Origin: Alistipes sp. UBA943
Lineage (GTDB): Bacteria; Bacteroidota; Bacteroidia; Bacteroidales; Rikenellaceae
Direction: 5' to 3'
NCBI GenBank assembly: GCA_002293345.1
Contig: DBDB01000100.1
Coordinates: forward strand, 34,727-48,186
Length of the DNA stretch: 13,460 nucleotides
Under the pieces are notes generated by a model. It had not been told where the DNA came from. It saw nothing but the letters and a program-made list of their open reading frames with translations, and did no database searches. Each line of letters starts with the position of its first letter. Positions within the stretch are counted from its first letter, which is position 1. This document shows, piece after piece, positions 6,249 to 13,460 of the stretch. The position numbers and the translations under genes are program-made.

Positions 6249-8045
6249 CTACTGTGAGATCAGCACAAGTTGTTCGCGATAGGCGTTGAGGATGCGGTTT
6301 TTGGAGATATAGCCCAGATAGTGATTCTCCTTGTCGACCACCGGAAGTACCGACACGCCATCCTCCTCGAAACGTTGCAGGATACTCTGGATACGTTCGT
6401 GTTGCAGGATCTTGTGCGGTTTACGGTTCATGAATTCCGTCACGGGACGGTCGTAACGTTCCGGTGCGAAGAGCGATTCGCGCACGTCGTTCAACCGCAC
6501 GATACCTAACAGGGTGCGGTCCGTGTCGAGAACCGGGAAATAGTCGTCGTGACGTTCCGTGGAGAGGATCCGGACAATATCACCCAACGTCTGCTCCGGA
6601 CGAATATACACCCCGTCATCTGCCACGATATCCTCGAGGTGCAACATCACGAATACCGATTCATCTTTGTTGTGCGTGAGCAATTCACCGCGTTGGCGGA
6701 GCTGTTTCGTGTAGATCGAATCGGGGTCGAGGTAGTATCCGAGTGCGAACGAAATACAGGCTGTGATCATTAGCGGAATGAACAACCCGTAACCGTTCGA
6801 CAGTTCGGCGATCAGGAAGATCGAGGTGAGGGGTGCCTTCATGACGCCCGACATGACCCCAGCCATGCCGACCAACGTGAACGACACGACGGACATCTCC
6901 CATCCGAATGCCGCGCGGCAGACGAGTGCCAGGATCGCACCGGCAAAGGCTCCCACGACGAGTGACGGTGCGAAGGTACCTCCCACACCTCCCGCGGCGT
7001 TGGTCGTGGCCATGGCGACGACCTTGAAGAACATTGTGCCGATGATGAATAGGATTACCACCCAGTCAATGTCACGGAACGCGTAAAAGAGCGAATTGTT
7101 GAACAGCTCCGCGGGTTGACCGTGCATCAGCGTCATGAATCCCTCATACCCCTCACCGTACAGCGGTGGAAAGATATAGATCAGGATACCGAGCACGGCT
7201 CCGCCGATGAGCCATTTCTTCCATGGTTTCTCGATCTTGCGGAAGTAAGCCCCCACCTTCGAGTTGACGGTGGTGAAGTAGTAGGCCATCAACCCGCACA
7301 CGCCTCCGAGGAGGATAAAGAGCGGGATCTGTTTCAACTGGAACGCATCGGCGGGTGTCAACGACACGGCCAACACGGGCTCGAACCCGCGCAGCAGGAG
7401 TGCCATAGCCACAGCTGTGATGGAGGAGATGAGCAGCGGAATGACGGTGCGCGACGTGAGGTCCAGCATCAGGATCTCCAATACGAACACCACTCCCGCG
7501 ATCGGTGCCTTGAAGATGGCTGACAGCGCCGCACCCGCACCGCAACAGAGCAGCAGCGTCGTGTTTTTATAGTTGAGTTTCGCGAGTCGCCCGACGTTCG
7601 ATCCGATCGCGGCACCCGTCAATACGATCGGCGCCTCGGGACCCACCGATCCGCCGAATCCGATCGTGGTGGCACCCCCGACGATCGACGTCCAGGTGTT
7701 GTGCGGTTTGATGTGCGACTCGCGGCGCGACATGGCGTACAGGACTCGCGTCACGCCCTCCGAGATGTTGTCCTTGACGATATAACGCACGAACAGCGAT
7801 GCGAGAATGATGCCGATGGCGGGGTAGAACAGGTACAGCAGGTTGGACTCCTCGACGGCGAACCAGTTCGTCAGACACCACTTGACACCATACAGCAGTT
7901 GTTCGAAGAAGTAGGTGCCGAATCCCGCCGCGATACCGACCACGATCGCCAACAGCGCCATCGTTTGGGTCTCGGTCAATCGTGACGCAACGCGTGCCGC
8001 GAAACGTCGCGACCTTTCGTACAACGGTTGGAAGCGTTTTAACAT
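6249..8045 (-). CDS. clcA: ClC-family chloride channel/transporter with C-terminal CBS pair
   Basis: A 598-residue inner-membrane protein with the ClC fold over about residues 25-440, followed by two CBS domains (about 472-528 and 533-590) that probably regulate it by binding nucleotides. GGSVGPEAP at 131-139 is the family's GREGP segment, and Glu137 aligns with the gating Glu148 of E. coli ClC. GGVGGTFAP at 352-360 is the second chloride-binding loop. Tyr445 aligns with the Cl-coordinating Tyr445 of E. coli. The position of the internal proton glutamate (E. coli Glu203) is Ile191, next to the conserved Glu190; proton coupling is therefore uncertain, and channel-like or altered transport is possible. 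The start codon overlaps the end of trpS in ATGTTAA (8045-8039), so it is probably co-transcribed and coupled. It ends in two tandem TAG codons. Confidence 0.9.
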   Translation of the reverse strand: MLKRFQPLYERSRRFAARVASRLTETQTMALLAIVVGIAAGFGTYFFEQLLYGVKWCLTNWFAVEESNLLYLFYPAIGIILASLFVRYIVKDNISEGVTRVLYAMSRRESHIKPHNTWTSIVGGATTIGFGGSVGPEAPIVLTGAAIGSNVGRLAKLNYKNTTLLLCCGAGAALSAIFKAPIAGVVFVLEILMLDLTSRTVIPLLISSITAVAMALLLRGFEPVLAVSLTPADAFQLKQIPLFILLGGVCGLMAYYFTTVNSKVGAYFRKIEKPWKKWLIGGAVLGILIYIFPPLYGEGYEGFMTLMHGQPAELFNNSLFYAFRDIDWVVILFIIGTMFFKVVAMATTNAAGGVGGTFAPSLVVGAFAGAILALVCRAAFGWEMSVVSFTLVGMAGVMSGVMKAPLTSIFLIAELSNGYGLFIPLMITACISFALGYYLDPDSIYTKQLRQRGELLTHNKDESVFVMLHLEDIVADDGVYIRPEQTLGDIVRILSTERHDDYFPVLDTDRTLLGIVRLNDVRESLFAPERYDRPVTEFMNRKPHKILQHERIQSILQRFEEDGVSVLPVVDKENHYLGYISKNRILNAYREQLVLISQ

Positions 8046-9022
8046 AGACCCATCAATTCACGTACACGGCACATCGTCTCATCCGCACTCCGTCGTGCCG
8101 CCGCGGCACCGTCGCCCAGGACTTGCTTGAGGTATTCGGGATTGCTTTCTATTTCGAGGATCCGTTCGCGTATCGGTGCCACGGAAGCCACAATATCTTC
8201 CGCCAACTGCTTTTTCAGGTCACCGTAACGGATCGAACAGTCGGCGTACGCCTTTTGAAATTGAGAAAGCGTTTCGGGTGCCGAGACGGATTTCATGATC
8301 GTGAACAGATTCTCGACCGGCTCCGAGACCGGTGAATCGGGGAGCGTGGGGCCCGTGTCGGTCGTGGCACGCATCACCTTCTTGCGAATCACGTCGTCCG
8401 TATCGCGAAGGAACAGGCAGTTACCCTCGCTCTTACCCATCTTTCCGGAACCGTCCAGGCCTGGGATCTTTGTCAATTCGGCGCCGAAGTTATACGCCTG
8501 ACTCTCGGGAAAGAGGTCGGTGTTGTAGATCGTGTTGAACCGTCGTGCGAAGACGCGTGTCATTTCGAGGTGCTGCCCCTGGTCCTTGCCCACCGGAACT
8601 TTATCCGCGCGGTGTAGCAGAATATCGGCCGCCATCAGGACGGGATAACACAACAGTCCGGCATTCACGTTGTCCGGTTGCTTGCGAGCCTTCTCCTTGA
8701 AGGAGGGGGTGCGTTCCAACTCACCGAGATAGGCGTGCATCGACAGCAGCAACTGCAACTCCGCCACCTGAGGGACATCGCTCTGGACATAGATCGTCGC
8801 CACGTTGGGGTCGAGTCCCGCGGCGAGGTACTCGACCAGCACGCTCCGTACGTTCTCACGCAGGGATTTTGGGTCGGGGTGTGTGGTGAGGGCGTGGTAA
8901 TCGGCAATAAAGAAGAGGCACCGCGCATCGTACTGCATTTTGATGAAGTTGCGCAGCGCGCCGAAATAGTTACCGATATGCAGTTGTCCCGTGGGACGTA
9001 TGCCGCTGACTACTGTTTCCAT
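8039..9022 (-). CDS. trpS: Tryptophanyl-tRNA synthetase
   Basis: A 327-residue class Ic cytoplasmic synthetase that charges tRNA-Trp. SGIRPTGQLHIGNYFGAL at residues 6-23 holds the HIGH-type signature (HIGN, 15-18). The second ATP-binding signature is KMGKS at 194-198 within GSGKMGKSEGN, a Gly variant of KMSKS. The DYHALTT segment at 41-47 and the VGKDQGQHLEMTR segment (144-156) are typical of bacterial TrpRS. The ATG at 9022 gives the normal compact N-terminus. A -7 promoter element lies only 4 bp upstream of the ATG, so the message may be leaderless or nearly so. The stop overlaps the clcA start by 7 nt, and the gene diverges from oxyR across 40 bp. Confidence 0.97.
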   Translation of the reverse strand: METVVSGIRPTGQLHIGNYFGALRNFIKMQYDARCLFFIADYHALTTHPDPKSLRENVRSVLVEYLAAGLDPNVATIYVQSDVPQVAELQLLLSMHAYLGELERTPSFKEKARKQPDNVNAGLLCYPVLMAADILLHRADKVPVGKDQGQHLEMTRVFARRFNTIYNTDLFPESQAYNFGAELTKIPGLDGSGKMGKSEGNCLFLRDTDDVIRKKVMRATTDTGPTLPDSPVSEPVENLFTIMKSVSAPETLSQFQKAYADCSIRYGDLKKQLAEDIVASVAPIRERILEIESNPEYLKQVLGDGAAAARRSADETMCRVRELMGLC

Positions 9023-9026
9023 GCGG

Positions 9027-9034
9027 CAAAATTA
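9027..9034 (-). promoter_or_regulatory. Predicted -7 element of trpS
   Basis: TAATTTTG on the minus strand (9034-9027) matches TAnnTTTG exactly. It ends 4 nt before the trpS ATG, which would put the transcript start at or next to the start codon. No TTG was found at the normal -33 distance, so the call rests on the -7 element and its location. Confidence 0.4.
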
Positions 9035-9042
9035 CAAAAAAA

Positions 9043-9073
9043 ATCGTAACTTGGCGGACGATATGACAATCGT
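9043..9073. promoter_or_regulatory. Alternating ATCGT/ACGAT boxes over the oxyR start (possible operator)
   Basis: Three 5-bp boxes occur in alternating orientation: ATCGT (9043-9047), ACGAT (9058-9062) and ATCGT (9069-9073). They form inverted repeats with 10-bp and 6-bp spacers. They cover the presumed oxyR -7 element and start codon, where a LysR-type regulator might bind its own promoter. They do not match the E. coli OxyR half-site, and short boxes of this composition are common in this DNA. Confidence 0.25.
9047..9054 (+). promoter_or_regulatory. Predicted -7 element of the oxyR-rsfS-ftsH-cdsA-psd operon
   Basis: TAACTTGG differs by one base from TAnnTTTG and lies 8 bp before the oxyR ATG at 9063, implying a leader of only a few nucleotides. 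No good -33 TTG is present at the right distance. It lies 12 bp from the divergent trpS -7 element. Confidence 0.4.
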
Positions 9074-9956
9074 ACAGTTAGAATACCTATTGGCCGTGGC
9101 TAATCACGGCAGTTTTTCGCTGGCGGCGGAGTACTGTTTCGTCACACAGCCGTCGCTGAGCATGCAGGTCAAAATGTTGGAGGACGAGCTGGGTGTGACG
9201 CTGCTCGACCGGACGAAAAAACCGGTCATCCCGACCGAGATCGGTGAGGTGGTGTTGCACGAGGCGCGTGAGACGTTGAAGGCGTACCATCACATCAAAG
9301 AGGCCATCGCCGAACGCAAGGACGCGATGACGGGCAAATTGCGTCTCGGTGTGATCCCGACCATAGCGCCCTATCTGTTACACCGCTTCATTCCCGACTT
9401 CATGGAGGCTTATCCGCGGGTGGAGTTGGAGGTAACGGAGATGCTGACGGGTGAGATCGTGGATGCGTTGCGCCGCGACCGGTTGGATGCTGCGTTGGTG
9501 AGTAGCGGTACGTGCGGCGAGGGAATTCGGGAGCACGAACTGTTCGACGACCGATTCTGCCTCTATGTGTCGCCCCACCATCCGCTGTCGGAGCGCAGCC
9601 ACGCCCGTATCGAGGATATTGACCCCAATAAACTGGTACTTCCCGCACCGGGACACTGTTTGAGGGAACAGGTATTGGAAATGTGTCAGATTCCGCGGTG
9701 GCAGGTGCAGGGCGGTTTCGAGGGTACGTCGTTGGAGGCGATCATGCGTTGGGTGGACTGCACGGACAGCATGACGGTGCTCCCCGAGATGGCCGCCGAT
9801 GCCATTCCTGCCGAGCGGCGGGGGCAGTTGAAGCCGCTGGCCAAGGGCACCATGTCGCGTAAAGTGGCGATGGCGGTGCGGCGCAGCTATGTCAAGGAGG
9901 GTATCATCGCCGCCTTGACGGAGCAAATAAAATCGTTATCTTTACCCCCATTATGA
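9063..9956 (+). CDS. oxyR: LysR-family peroxide-sensing regulator OxyR
   Basis: A 297-residue transcription factor: N-terminal winged helix-turn-helix (about residues 1-60, with the GSFSLAAEYCFVTQPSLSMQ recognition region) and C-terminal periplasmic-binding-protein-like sensor domain (about 90-290). The redox site is present: GHCLREQVLEMC contains Cys199 and Cys208, at the same residue numbers and spacing as the disulfide-forming pair of E. coli OxyR. It should therefore sense hydrogen peroxide directly. The ATG at 9063 starts the protein at MTIVQLEYLLAV, standard for the family; the frame continues upstream to 8991, but those residues lie over trpS and are not typical. Its TGA overlaps the rsfS ATG (ATGA), placing the regulator first in a housekeeping operon. 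Confidence 0.95.
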   Translation: MTIVQLEYLLAVANHGSFSLAAEYCFVTQPSLSMQVKMLEDELGVTLLDRTKKPVIPTEIGEVVLHEARETLKAYHHIKEAIAERKDAMTGKLRLGVIPTIAPYLLHRFIPDFMEAYPRVELEVTEMLTGEIVDALRRDRLDAALVSSGTCGEGIREHELFDDRFCLYVSPHHPLSERSHARIEDIDPNKLVLPAPGHCLREQVLEMCQIPRWQVQGGFEGTSLEAIMRWVDCTDSMTVLPEMAADAIPAERRGQLKPLAKGTMSRKVAMAVRRSYVKEGIIAALTEQIKSLSLPPL

Positions 9957-10330
9957 CAAAAAAAGTAACCGAAACATCTTCCGAAAAGTTGGTCGCAGCG
10001 ATCGTCGAGGCCATTGCGGATAAGAAGGGACACGATATTATCACCATAGACTTGCGTGAGGTCGAGGGGTCGCTGTATTCGTACATGGTGATCTGCAACG
10101 CCGATTCGACGACCCAGGTGAGTGCTATCGCGGTGGGTGTCGAGGATGACGTGCGCGACAAGACGGGCGAAAAAATATACCGCATGGATGGCATGCAGAA
10201 CGCGCTGTGGGTCGCCTTGGACTATGTCGACGTGGTGGTGCATATTTTCCAGACGGAGATGCGTCAATTTTACAAATTGGAACAGTTGTGGGCCGATGCG
10301 CCCGTCGTGCGATATGAGTCAGCCGAATAA
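9953..10330 (+). CDS. rsfS: Ribosomal silencing factor RsfS (Iojap family)
   Basis: A 125-residue cytoplasmic protein. The family binds ribosomal protein uL14 on the large subunit and blocks joining with the 30S, lowering translation in starvation or stationary phase. The sequence shows the single Iojap/oligomerisation domain: a KKGHDIITIDLREV strand-helix near residues 24-37, the YMVICNADSTTQVSAIA core near 44-60, and the ending VVVHIFQTEMRQFYKLEQLW (about 94-113), where VHxF and YxLExLW are family hallmarks. Length is slightly above the usual 105-120 residues. It is joined to oxyR by an ATGA overlap, and its last 17 nt overlap ftsH. The pair rsfS-ftsH is common in Bacteroidota. Confidence 0.95.
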   Translation: MTKKVTETSSEKLVAAIVEAIADKKGHDIITIDLREVEGSLYSYMVICNADSTTQVSAIAVGVEDDVRDKTGEKIYRMDGMQNALWVALDYVDVVVHIFQTEMRQFYKLEQLWADAPVVRYESAE

Positions 10331-12239
10331 CCTCAAACTGAAACCGGGCACAGGTAAAGTACCGGGACAACCGGGATCGCCGCGTCCGTCATGGATGTGG
10401 ATTTATCCGGTGGTGATGATCTGCATCATCGGTTACTGGATGTTCAACGTCGATTCGCCCAAACCGAAGGAGAGCGATTGGCAACGTGTCGAGTCACTTA
10501 TTGCGAAGGGCGGTGTGGAGAAGATCGTGGTGGTGAAACCGGATCTGGTGGCGGAGGTGTATCTCAAAACGGACTCGCTGAAGGATCTGCCGGAACTGTT
10601 TTTCAACGTCGGATCGGTGGATACGTTCCGTGGCGACCTGGATCGTGTGACGGCCGAATCGGGTAACGATGTGCCGTTCCTTTACGAGACGCGTTCGGGT
10701 ACCTGGACGTCGATTCTGGTGAACTTATTACCATGGGTATTGATCATCGGCGTGTGGCTGTTCCTGATGAACCGTATGGCGAAGAGTGGTCCTGGCGGGG
10801 CGGGTGGCATCATGAACGTGGGGCGCGCCAAGGCACGGGTGTTCGACAAGGAGAAGGATAACAAAACGACCTTCAAGGATGTGGCCGGGTTGGAGGAGGC
10901 GAAGGTGGAGATCATGGAGATTGTCGACTTCCTCAAGACGCCGGACAAGTACCGCGACATAGGCGCCAAGATCCCGAAGGGTGCGCTGTTGGTGGGCCCT
11001 CCCGGAACGGGTAAAACGCTGTTGGCGAAGGCTGTGGCGGGTGAGGCGGACGTGCCGTTCATCTCGATCTCGGGGTCGGATTTCGTGGAGATGTTTGTCG
11101 GTGTGGGTGCGTCGCGCGTGCGGGATCTCTTTGCACAGGCGAAGCAGAAGGCACCCTGCATCATGTTCATCGACGAGATCGACGCGATCGGGCGTGCACG
11201 TGGACGCAACGCGAGCTACTCGACCAATGACGAGCGTGAAAACACGTTGAATCAGCTCCTTACGGAGATGGACGGATTCCAGACCAATACGGGAGTGATC
11301 GTATTGGCAGCGACGAACCGTGTGGATATTTTGGACAAGGCGTTGATGCGTGCCGGAAGGTTCGACCGTCAGATCGAGGTGGGACTGCCCGACATCAAGG
11401 AACGCGAACAGATTTTCGAGGTGCACCTGCGTCCGTTGAAACTGGATCCGAAGTTGGACATGGCTTTTTTGGCGAAACAGACGCCCGGATTTTCGGGTGC
11501 CGACATAGCGAACGTGTGTAACGAGGCGGCGTTAATCGCGGCACGTCACAATAAGAAAACCGTCGCGAAGGATGACTTTTTGGCTGCGATCGACAGGATC
11601 GTGGGCGGACTGGAACGCAAGAACAAGGTCTTCACGGTGGCGGAGAAACGCACGATCGCCTATCACGAGGCGGGACACGCGACGGTGAGTTGGTTGCGTG
11701 AGCACGCGTCACCGTTGATCAAGGTGACGATTATTCCGCGCGGCAAGGCGTTGGGTGCGGCGTGGTACCTGCCCGAGGAGCGTCAGATCACGACGCGTGA
11801 ACAGTTGGTCGACGAGTTGGCTGCCACGTTGGGGGGGCGTGTGGCGGAACGACTGGTGTTCGGACAGGTGTCGACGGGAGCGTTGAACGACCTGGAACGT
11901 GCCACGAAACAGGCGTACGCGATGGTGGCATACTATGGTATGAGCGACAAGGTGGGCACGGTGAGTTATTACGACTCGACGGGTCAGAACGACATGGCTT
12001 TCGTGCGTCCCTACTCGGAACAGACGGCACAGCTGTTGGATGACGAGGCGAAGAAACTGTTGCACGAGGCACAGGAGTTGGCCGAACGGACGTTGAAGTC
12101 GCACGAAGCGGGATTGAAGGAGCTGGCGGAGTTACTGTTGGAGCGCGAGGTGGTCTTCACGGACGATGTGGAACGTATCTTTGGAAAGCGCCCCGGCCCC
12201 GCCCAAGCATCGGAACCTGAAATTATCGCCCCCCAATGA
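10314..12239 (+). CDS. ftsH: ATP-dependent zinc metalloprotease FtsH
   Basis: A 641-residue membrane-anchored AAA+ protease (hexamer) that removes damaged membrane proteins and unstable cytoplasmic proteins. A Pro/Gly-rich cytoplasmic tail (1-26) precedes membrane segment 1 (about 27-46), a periplasmic domain (about 47-130) and membrane segment 2 (about 132-152). The AAA module has Walker A GPPGTGKT at 228-235, the pore motif MFVG at 260-263, Walker B IMFIDEID at 283-290, and arginine fingers near 346 and 349. The M41 peptidase domain has HEAGH at 451-455 with probable third zinc ligand Asp526. A small oddity is GGRVAER (507-513), where many relatives have AEE. The ATG at 10314 gives the normal N-terminus; an upstream in-frame start at 10122 lies inside rsfS and adds unlikely sequence. 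The stop overlaps cdsA (ATGA). Confidence 0.97.
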   Translation: MSQPNNLKLKPGTGKVPGQPGSPRPSWMWIYPVVMICIIGYWMFNVDSPKPKESDWQRVESLIAKGGVEKIVVVKPDLVAEVYLKTDSLKDLPELFFNVGSVDTFRGDLDRVTAESGNDVPFLYETRSGTWTSILVNLLPWVLIIGVWLFLMNRMAKSGPGGAGGIMNVGRAKARVFDKEKDNKTTFKDVAGLEEAKVEIMEIVDFLKTPDKYRDIGAKIPKGALLVGPPGTGKTLLAKAVAGEADVPFISISGSDFVEMFVGVGASRVRDLFAQAKQKAPCIMFIDEIDAIGRARGRNASYSTNDERENTLNQLLTEMDGFQTNTGVIVLAATNRVDILDKALMRAGRFDRQIEVGLPDIKEREQIFEVHLRPLKLDPKLDMAFLAKQTPGFSGADIANVCNEAALIAARHNKKTVAKDDFLAAIDRIVGGLERKNKVFTVAEKRTIAYHEAGHATVSWLREHASPLIKVTIIPRGKALGAAWYLPEERQITTREQLVDELAATLGGRVAERLVFGQVSTGALNDLERATKQAYAMVAYYGMSDKVGTVSYYDSTGQNDMAFVRPYSEQTAQLLDDEAKKLLHEAQELAERTLKSHEAGLKELAELLLEREVVFTDDVERIFGKRPGPAQASEPEIIAPQ

Positions 12240-12898
12240 CAGACAAAATGAAAAACCTGGTGACACGTACGCTGACCGGCATCGTTTTCGTGGCGGTGAT
12301 GGTGGGATCGGTATGGGTGTCACGTTGGACGTTTTTGGCACTGTTGGCGGTCGTGGGAGTGGGGTGTTTCGTGGAGTTTTTGCGTCTCGTGAAGCCCAAT
12401 TTTTTGGCTGTGATAGCTGGCTTGATCTACATATTCTTGCCGCTTGGATTGCTGTTGTGGGGGTGTTTTTCGGATTTCGGTTACGATGTGTGGAAACATT
12501 TTGTGCTTTTCCTGCTCATCGTGATCTGGGCGAATGATGTGTTCGCTTACCTGACGGGTGTGACGGTGGGACGCCACAAATTGGCACCCAAAATCTCACC
12601 CAAGAAGACATGGGAAGGTTTTGCAGGTGGTGTCGTGGGGGCCGTAGCGGCAGGGATGCTGTTGGCAGGAGGGAATTGGAATTCTGTCGCGGCGGCGGGG
12701 GCGGCGGTCGTGATTGCGGTGAGCGGCGTGGCCGGAGATCTGTTTGAATCGTGGTTGAAGCGTCGGGCAGACGTGAAGGATTCCGGCAACGTACTTCCGG
12801 GTCACGGAGGTTTCCTGGACCGGTTCGATTCGTTACTCTTCGCCGCCCCCGCCGCCGCGATCTATATGTATATTTACTTTGAATTTGTTCTGTTGTGA
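12236..12898 (+). CDS. cdsA: Phosphatidate cytidylyltransferase (CDP-diacylglycerol synthase), compact form
   Basis: A 220-residue integral membrane enzyme making CDP-diacylglycerol from phosphatidic acid and CTP, the branch point to all phospholipids. The CDS signature is complete at residues 172-198: S172, K175-R176, K181-D182, H190-G191-G192, D195-R196 and D198. WAND at 98-101 and SPKKTWEG at 121-128 are further family motifs. About seven hydrophobic segments are visible. The protein is some 50-60 residues shorter than Bacteroides and E. coli relatives; the shortfall lies in the N-terminal half, between the EF-L motif near residue 47 and the IYIFLPLGLL segment near 64, so membrane helices appear missing. 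The ATG at 12236 overlaps the ftsH TGA; Met5 (12248) is an alternative. Its TGA overlaps the psd GTG start. Confidence 0.92.
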   Translation: MTDKMKNLVTRTLTGIVFVAVMVGSVWVSRWTFLALLAVVGVGCFVEFLRLVKPNFLAVIAGLIYIFLPLGLLLWGCFSDFGYDVWKHFVLFLLIVIWANDVFAYLTGVTVGRHKLAPKISPKKTWEGFAGGVVGAVAAGMLLAGGNWNSVAAAGAAVVIAVSGVAGDLFESWLKRRADVKDSGNVLPGHGGFLDRFDSLLFAAPAAAIYMYIYFEFVLL

Positions 12899-13460
12899 AG
12901 ATAAATAGAGAGGGTTTTCGTGTGATCGCCGTGTTTGCGGTACTGTGCCTGTTGGTGTGGTGGTTCCTGTTTTGGTTGCTGCCGCATGAGTGGGCGTATA
13001 TCGTGCCGTTGACGGTGGTTGTAGTGGGATTTTGGGGGTTGGTGGTGGCGTTTTTTCGCGAACCGACACGTCCGAAGTTGCAGGACCCGAAGTTGCTGTA
13101 TGCCCCGTGCGACGGGCGTGTGGTGATCACCGACGTGGTCTATGAACCGGAATATTTGAAACGTGAGGTGATGCAGATTTCGATCTTCATGTCGATCACG
13201 AACGTGCACATGAACTGGTCTCCGGTGGGTGGTCAGGTGGAGTATCACAAGTACCATCCGGGTAAATTCCTGGTGGCATGGCACCCCAAATCATCGACCA
13301 AAAACGAGCGTACCACGACCGTCGTACGTACAGCCCATGGATCGGAAGTCCTGTTTCGTCAGATCGCGGGATTGGTGGCACGGAGAATTGTGTCATACGT
13401 CGGGGCGGGGAAACCGATTGGGCAGAACGACGTGTTTGGGTTCATCAAGTTCGGGTCGCG
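12895..13460 (+). CDS. psd: Phosphatidylserine decarboxylase proenzyme, short type (3' end outside the window)
   Basis: The first 188 codons of a membrane-bound pyruvoyl enzyme that converts phosphatidylserine to phosphatidylethanolamine. Two adjacent hydrophobic segments (about 8-29 and 33-54) are followed by FREPTR at 54-59, APCDGRV at 70-76 and NVHMNWSPVGG at 103-113. The window ends just after FIKFGS, in which Gly187-Ser188 is the self-cleavage site and Ser188 would become the pyruvoyl group. This is the short archaeal-type Psd (about 210-230 residues), not the longer E. coli type. The start is GTG at 12895, overlapping the cdsA TGA as GTGA; no ATG offers a comparable N-terminus. With cdsA directly upstream, it gives both ends of phosphatidylethanolamine synthesis. 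The serine synthase is not in view but often follows. Confidence 0.93.
   Translation, partial: MKINREGFRVIAVFAVLCLLVWWFLFWLLPHEWAYIVPLTVVVVGFWGLVVAFFREPTRPKLQDPKLLYAPCDGRVVITDVVYEPEYLKREVMQISIFMSITNVHMNWSPVGGQVEYHKYHPGKFLVAWHPKSSTKNERTTTVVRTAHGSEVLFRQIAGLVARRIVSYVGAGKPIGQNDVFGFIKFGS

Noticed and set aside
8991..9062. Upstream start extending OxyR by 24 residues into trpS
   Set aside because: The extra residues do not resemble LysR N-termini, and starting at 9063 makes Cys199/Cys208 coincide with E. coli OxyR numbering.
10122..10313. Upstream start extending FtsH by 64 residues
   Set aside because: The extension lies entirely over rsfS in another frame and is rich in R, W and C. The ATG at 10314 gives the normal FtsH N-terminus.
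1..13460. A new defence, mobile or otherwise undescribed system
   Set aside because: Nearly every base is accounted for by well-known core genes in normal order. No transposase, integrase, CRISPR repeats, toxin-antitoxin pair, tRNA or rRNA was recognised on either strand.

Overview
This window carries ordinary bacterial core genes in a Bacteroidota-type arrangement. A Bacteroidales organism fits best, possibly an Alistipes-like Rikenellaceae, although the family is a guess from the GC-rich composition (roughly 55-60% by eye). The evidence is the recognisable Bacteroidota promoter pattern (TTG, about 20 bp, then TAnnTTTG or TAnnTTCG), very short 5' leaders without clear Shine-Dalgarno sites, a FISUMP-family lipoprotein, a Bacteroides-like ClC protein, and the order rsfS-ftsH-cdsA-psd.

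Layout: (1) 1-347, minus strand: start of pyruvate phosphate dikinase, cut by the window edge. (2) 348-442: overlapping divergent promoters for ppdK and lon. (3) 443-2863, plus strand: Lon protease. (4) 2864-2993: gene-free spacer with a small hairpin, possibly a dispersed repeat. (5) 2994-6024, plus strand: tightly packed kdsB-kdsA-kdsD followed by a FISUMP lipoprotein. The first three supply enzymes of CMP-KDO synthesis for lipopolysaccharide; the KDO-8-phosphate phosphatase KdsC is not in view. (6) 6043-6246, minus strand: remnant of a second FISUMP gene, tail-to-tail with the intact one and abutting the clcA stop. (7) 9022 down to 6249, minus strand: trpS then a ClC-CBS chloride protein, overlapping by 7 nt. 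(8) 9023-9062: a 40-bp divergent promoter region. (9) 9063-13460, plus strand: oxyR-rsfS-ftsH-cdsA-psd, each gene overlapping the next by 4 or 17 nt, with psd cut by the window edge one residue after its pyruvoyl-forming serine.

How they fit together: the window joins protein quality control (Lon, FtsH), envelope construction (KDO synthesis, CDP-diacylglycerol, phosphatidylethanolamine), peroxide sensing (OxyR with both redox cysteines), ribosome silencing (RsfS) and tRNA charging (TrpRS). I found no CRISPR array, insertion sequence, phage gene, tRNA, rRNA or defence system, and no novel multi-gene system. The less ordinary points are the hidden FISUMP remnant, the OxyR-headed overlapping operon, the compact CdsA, the ClC residue changes, and the compressed divergent promoter regions.
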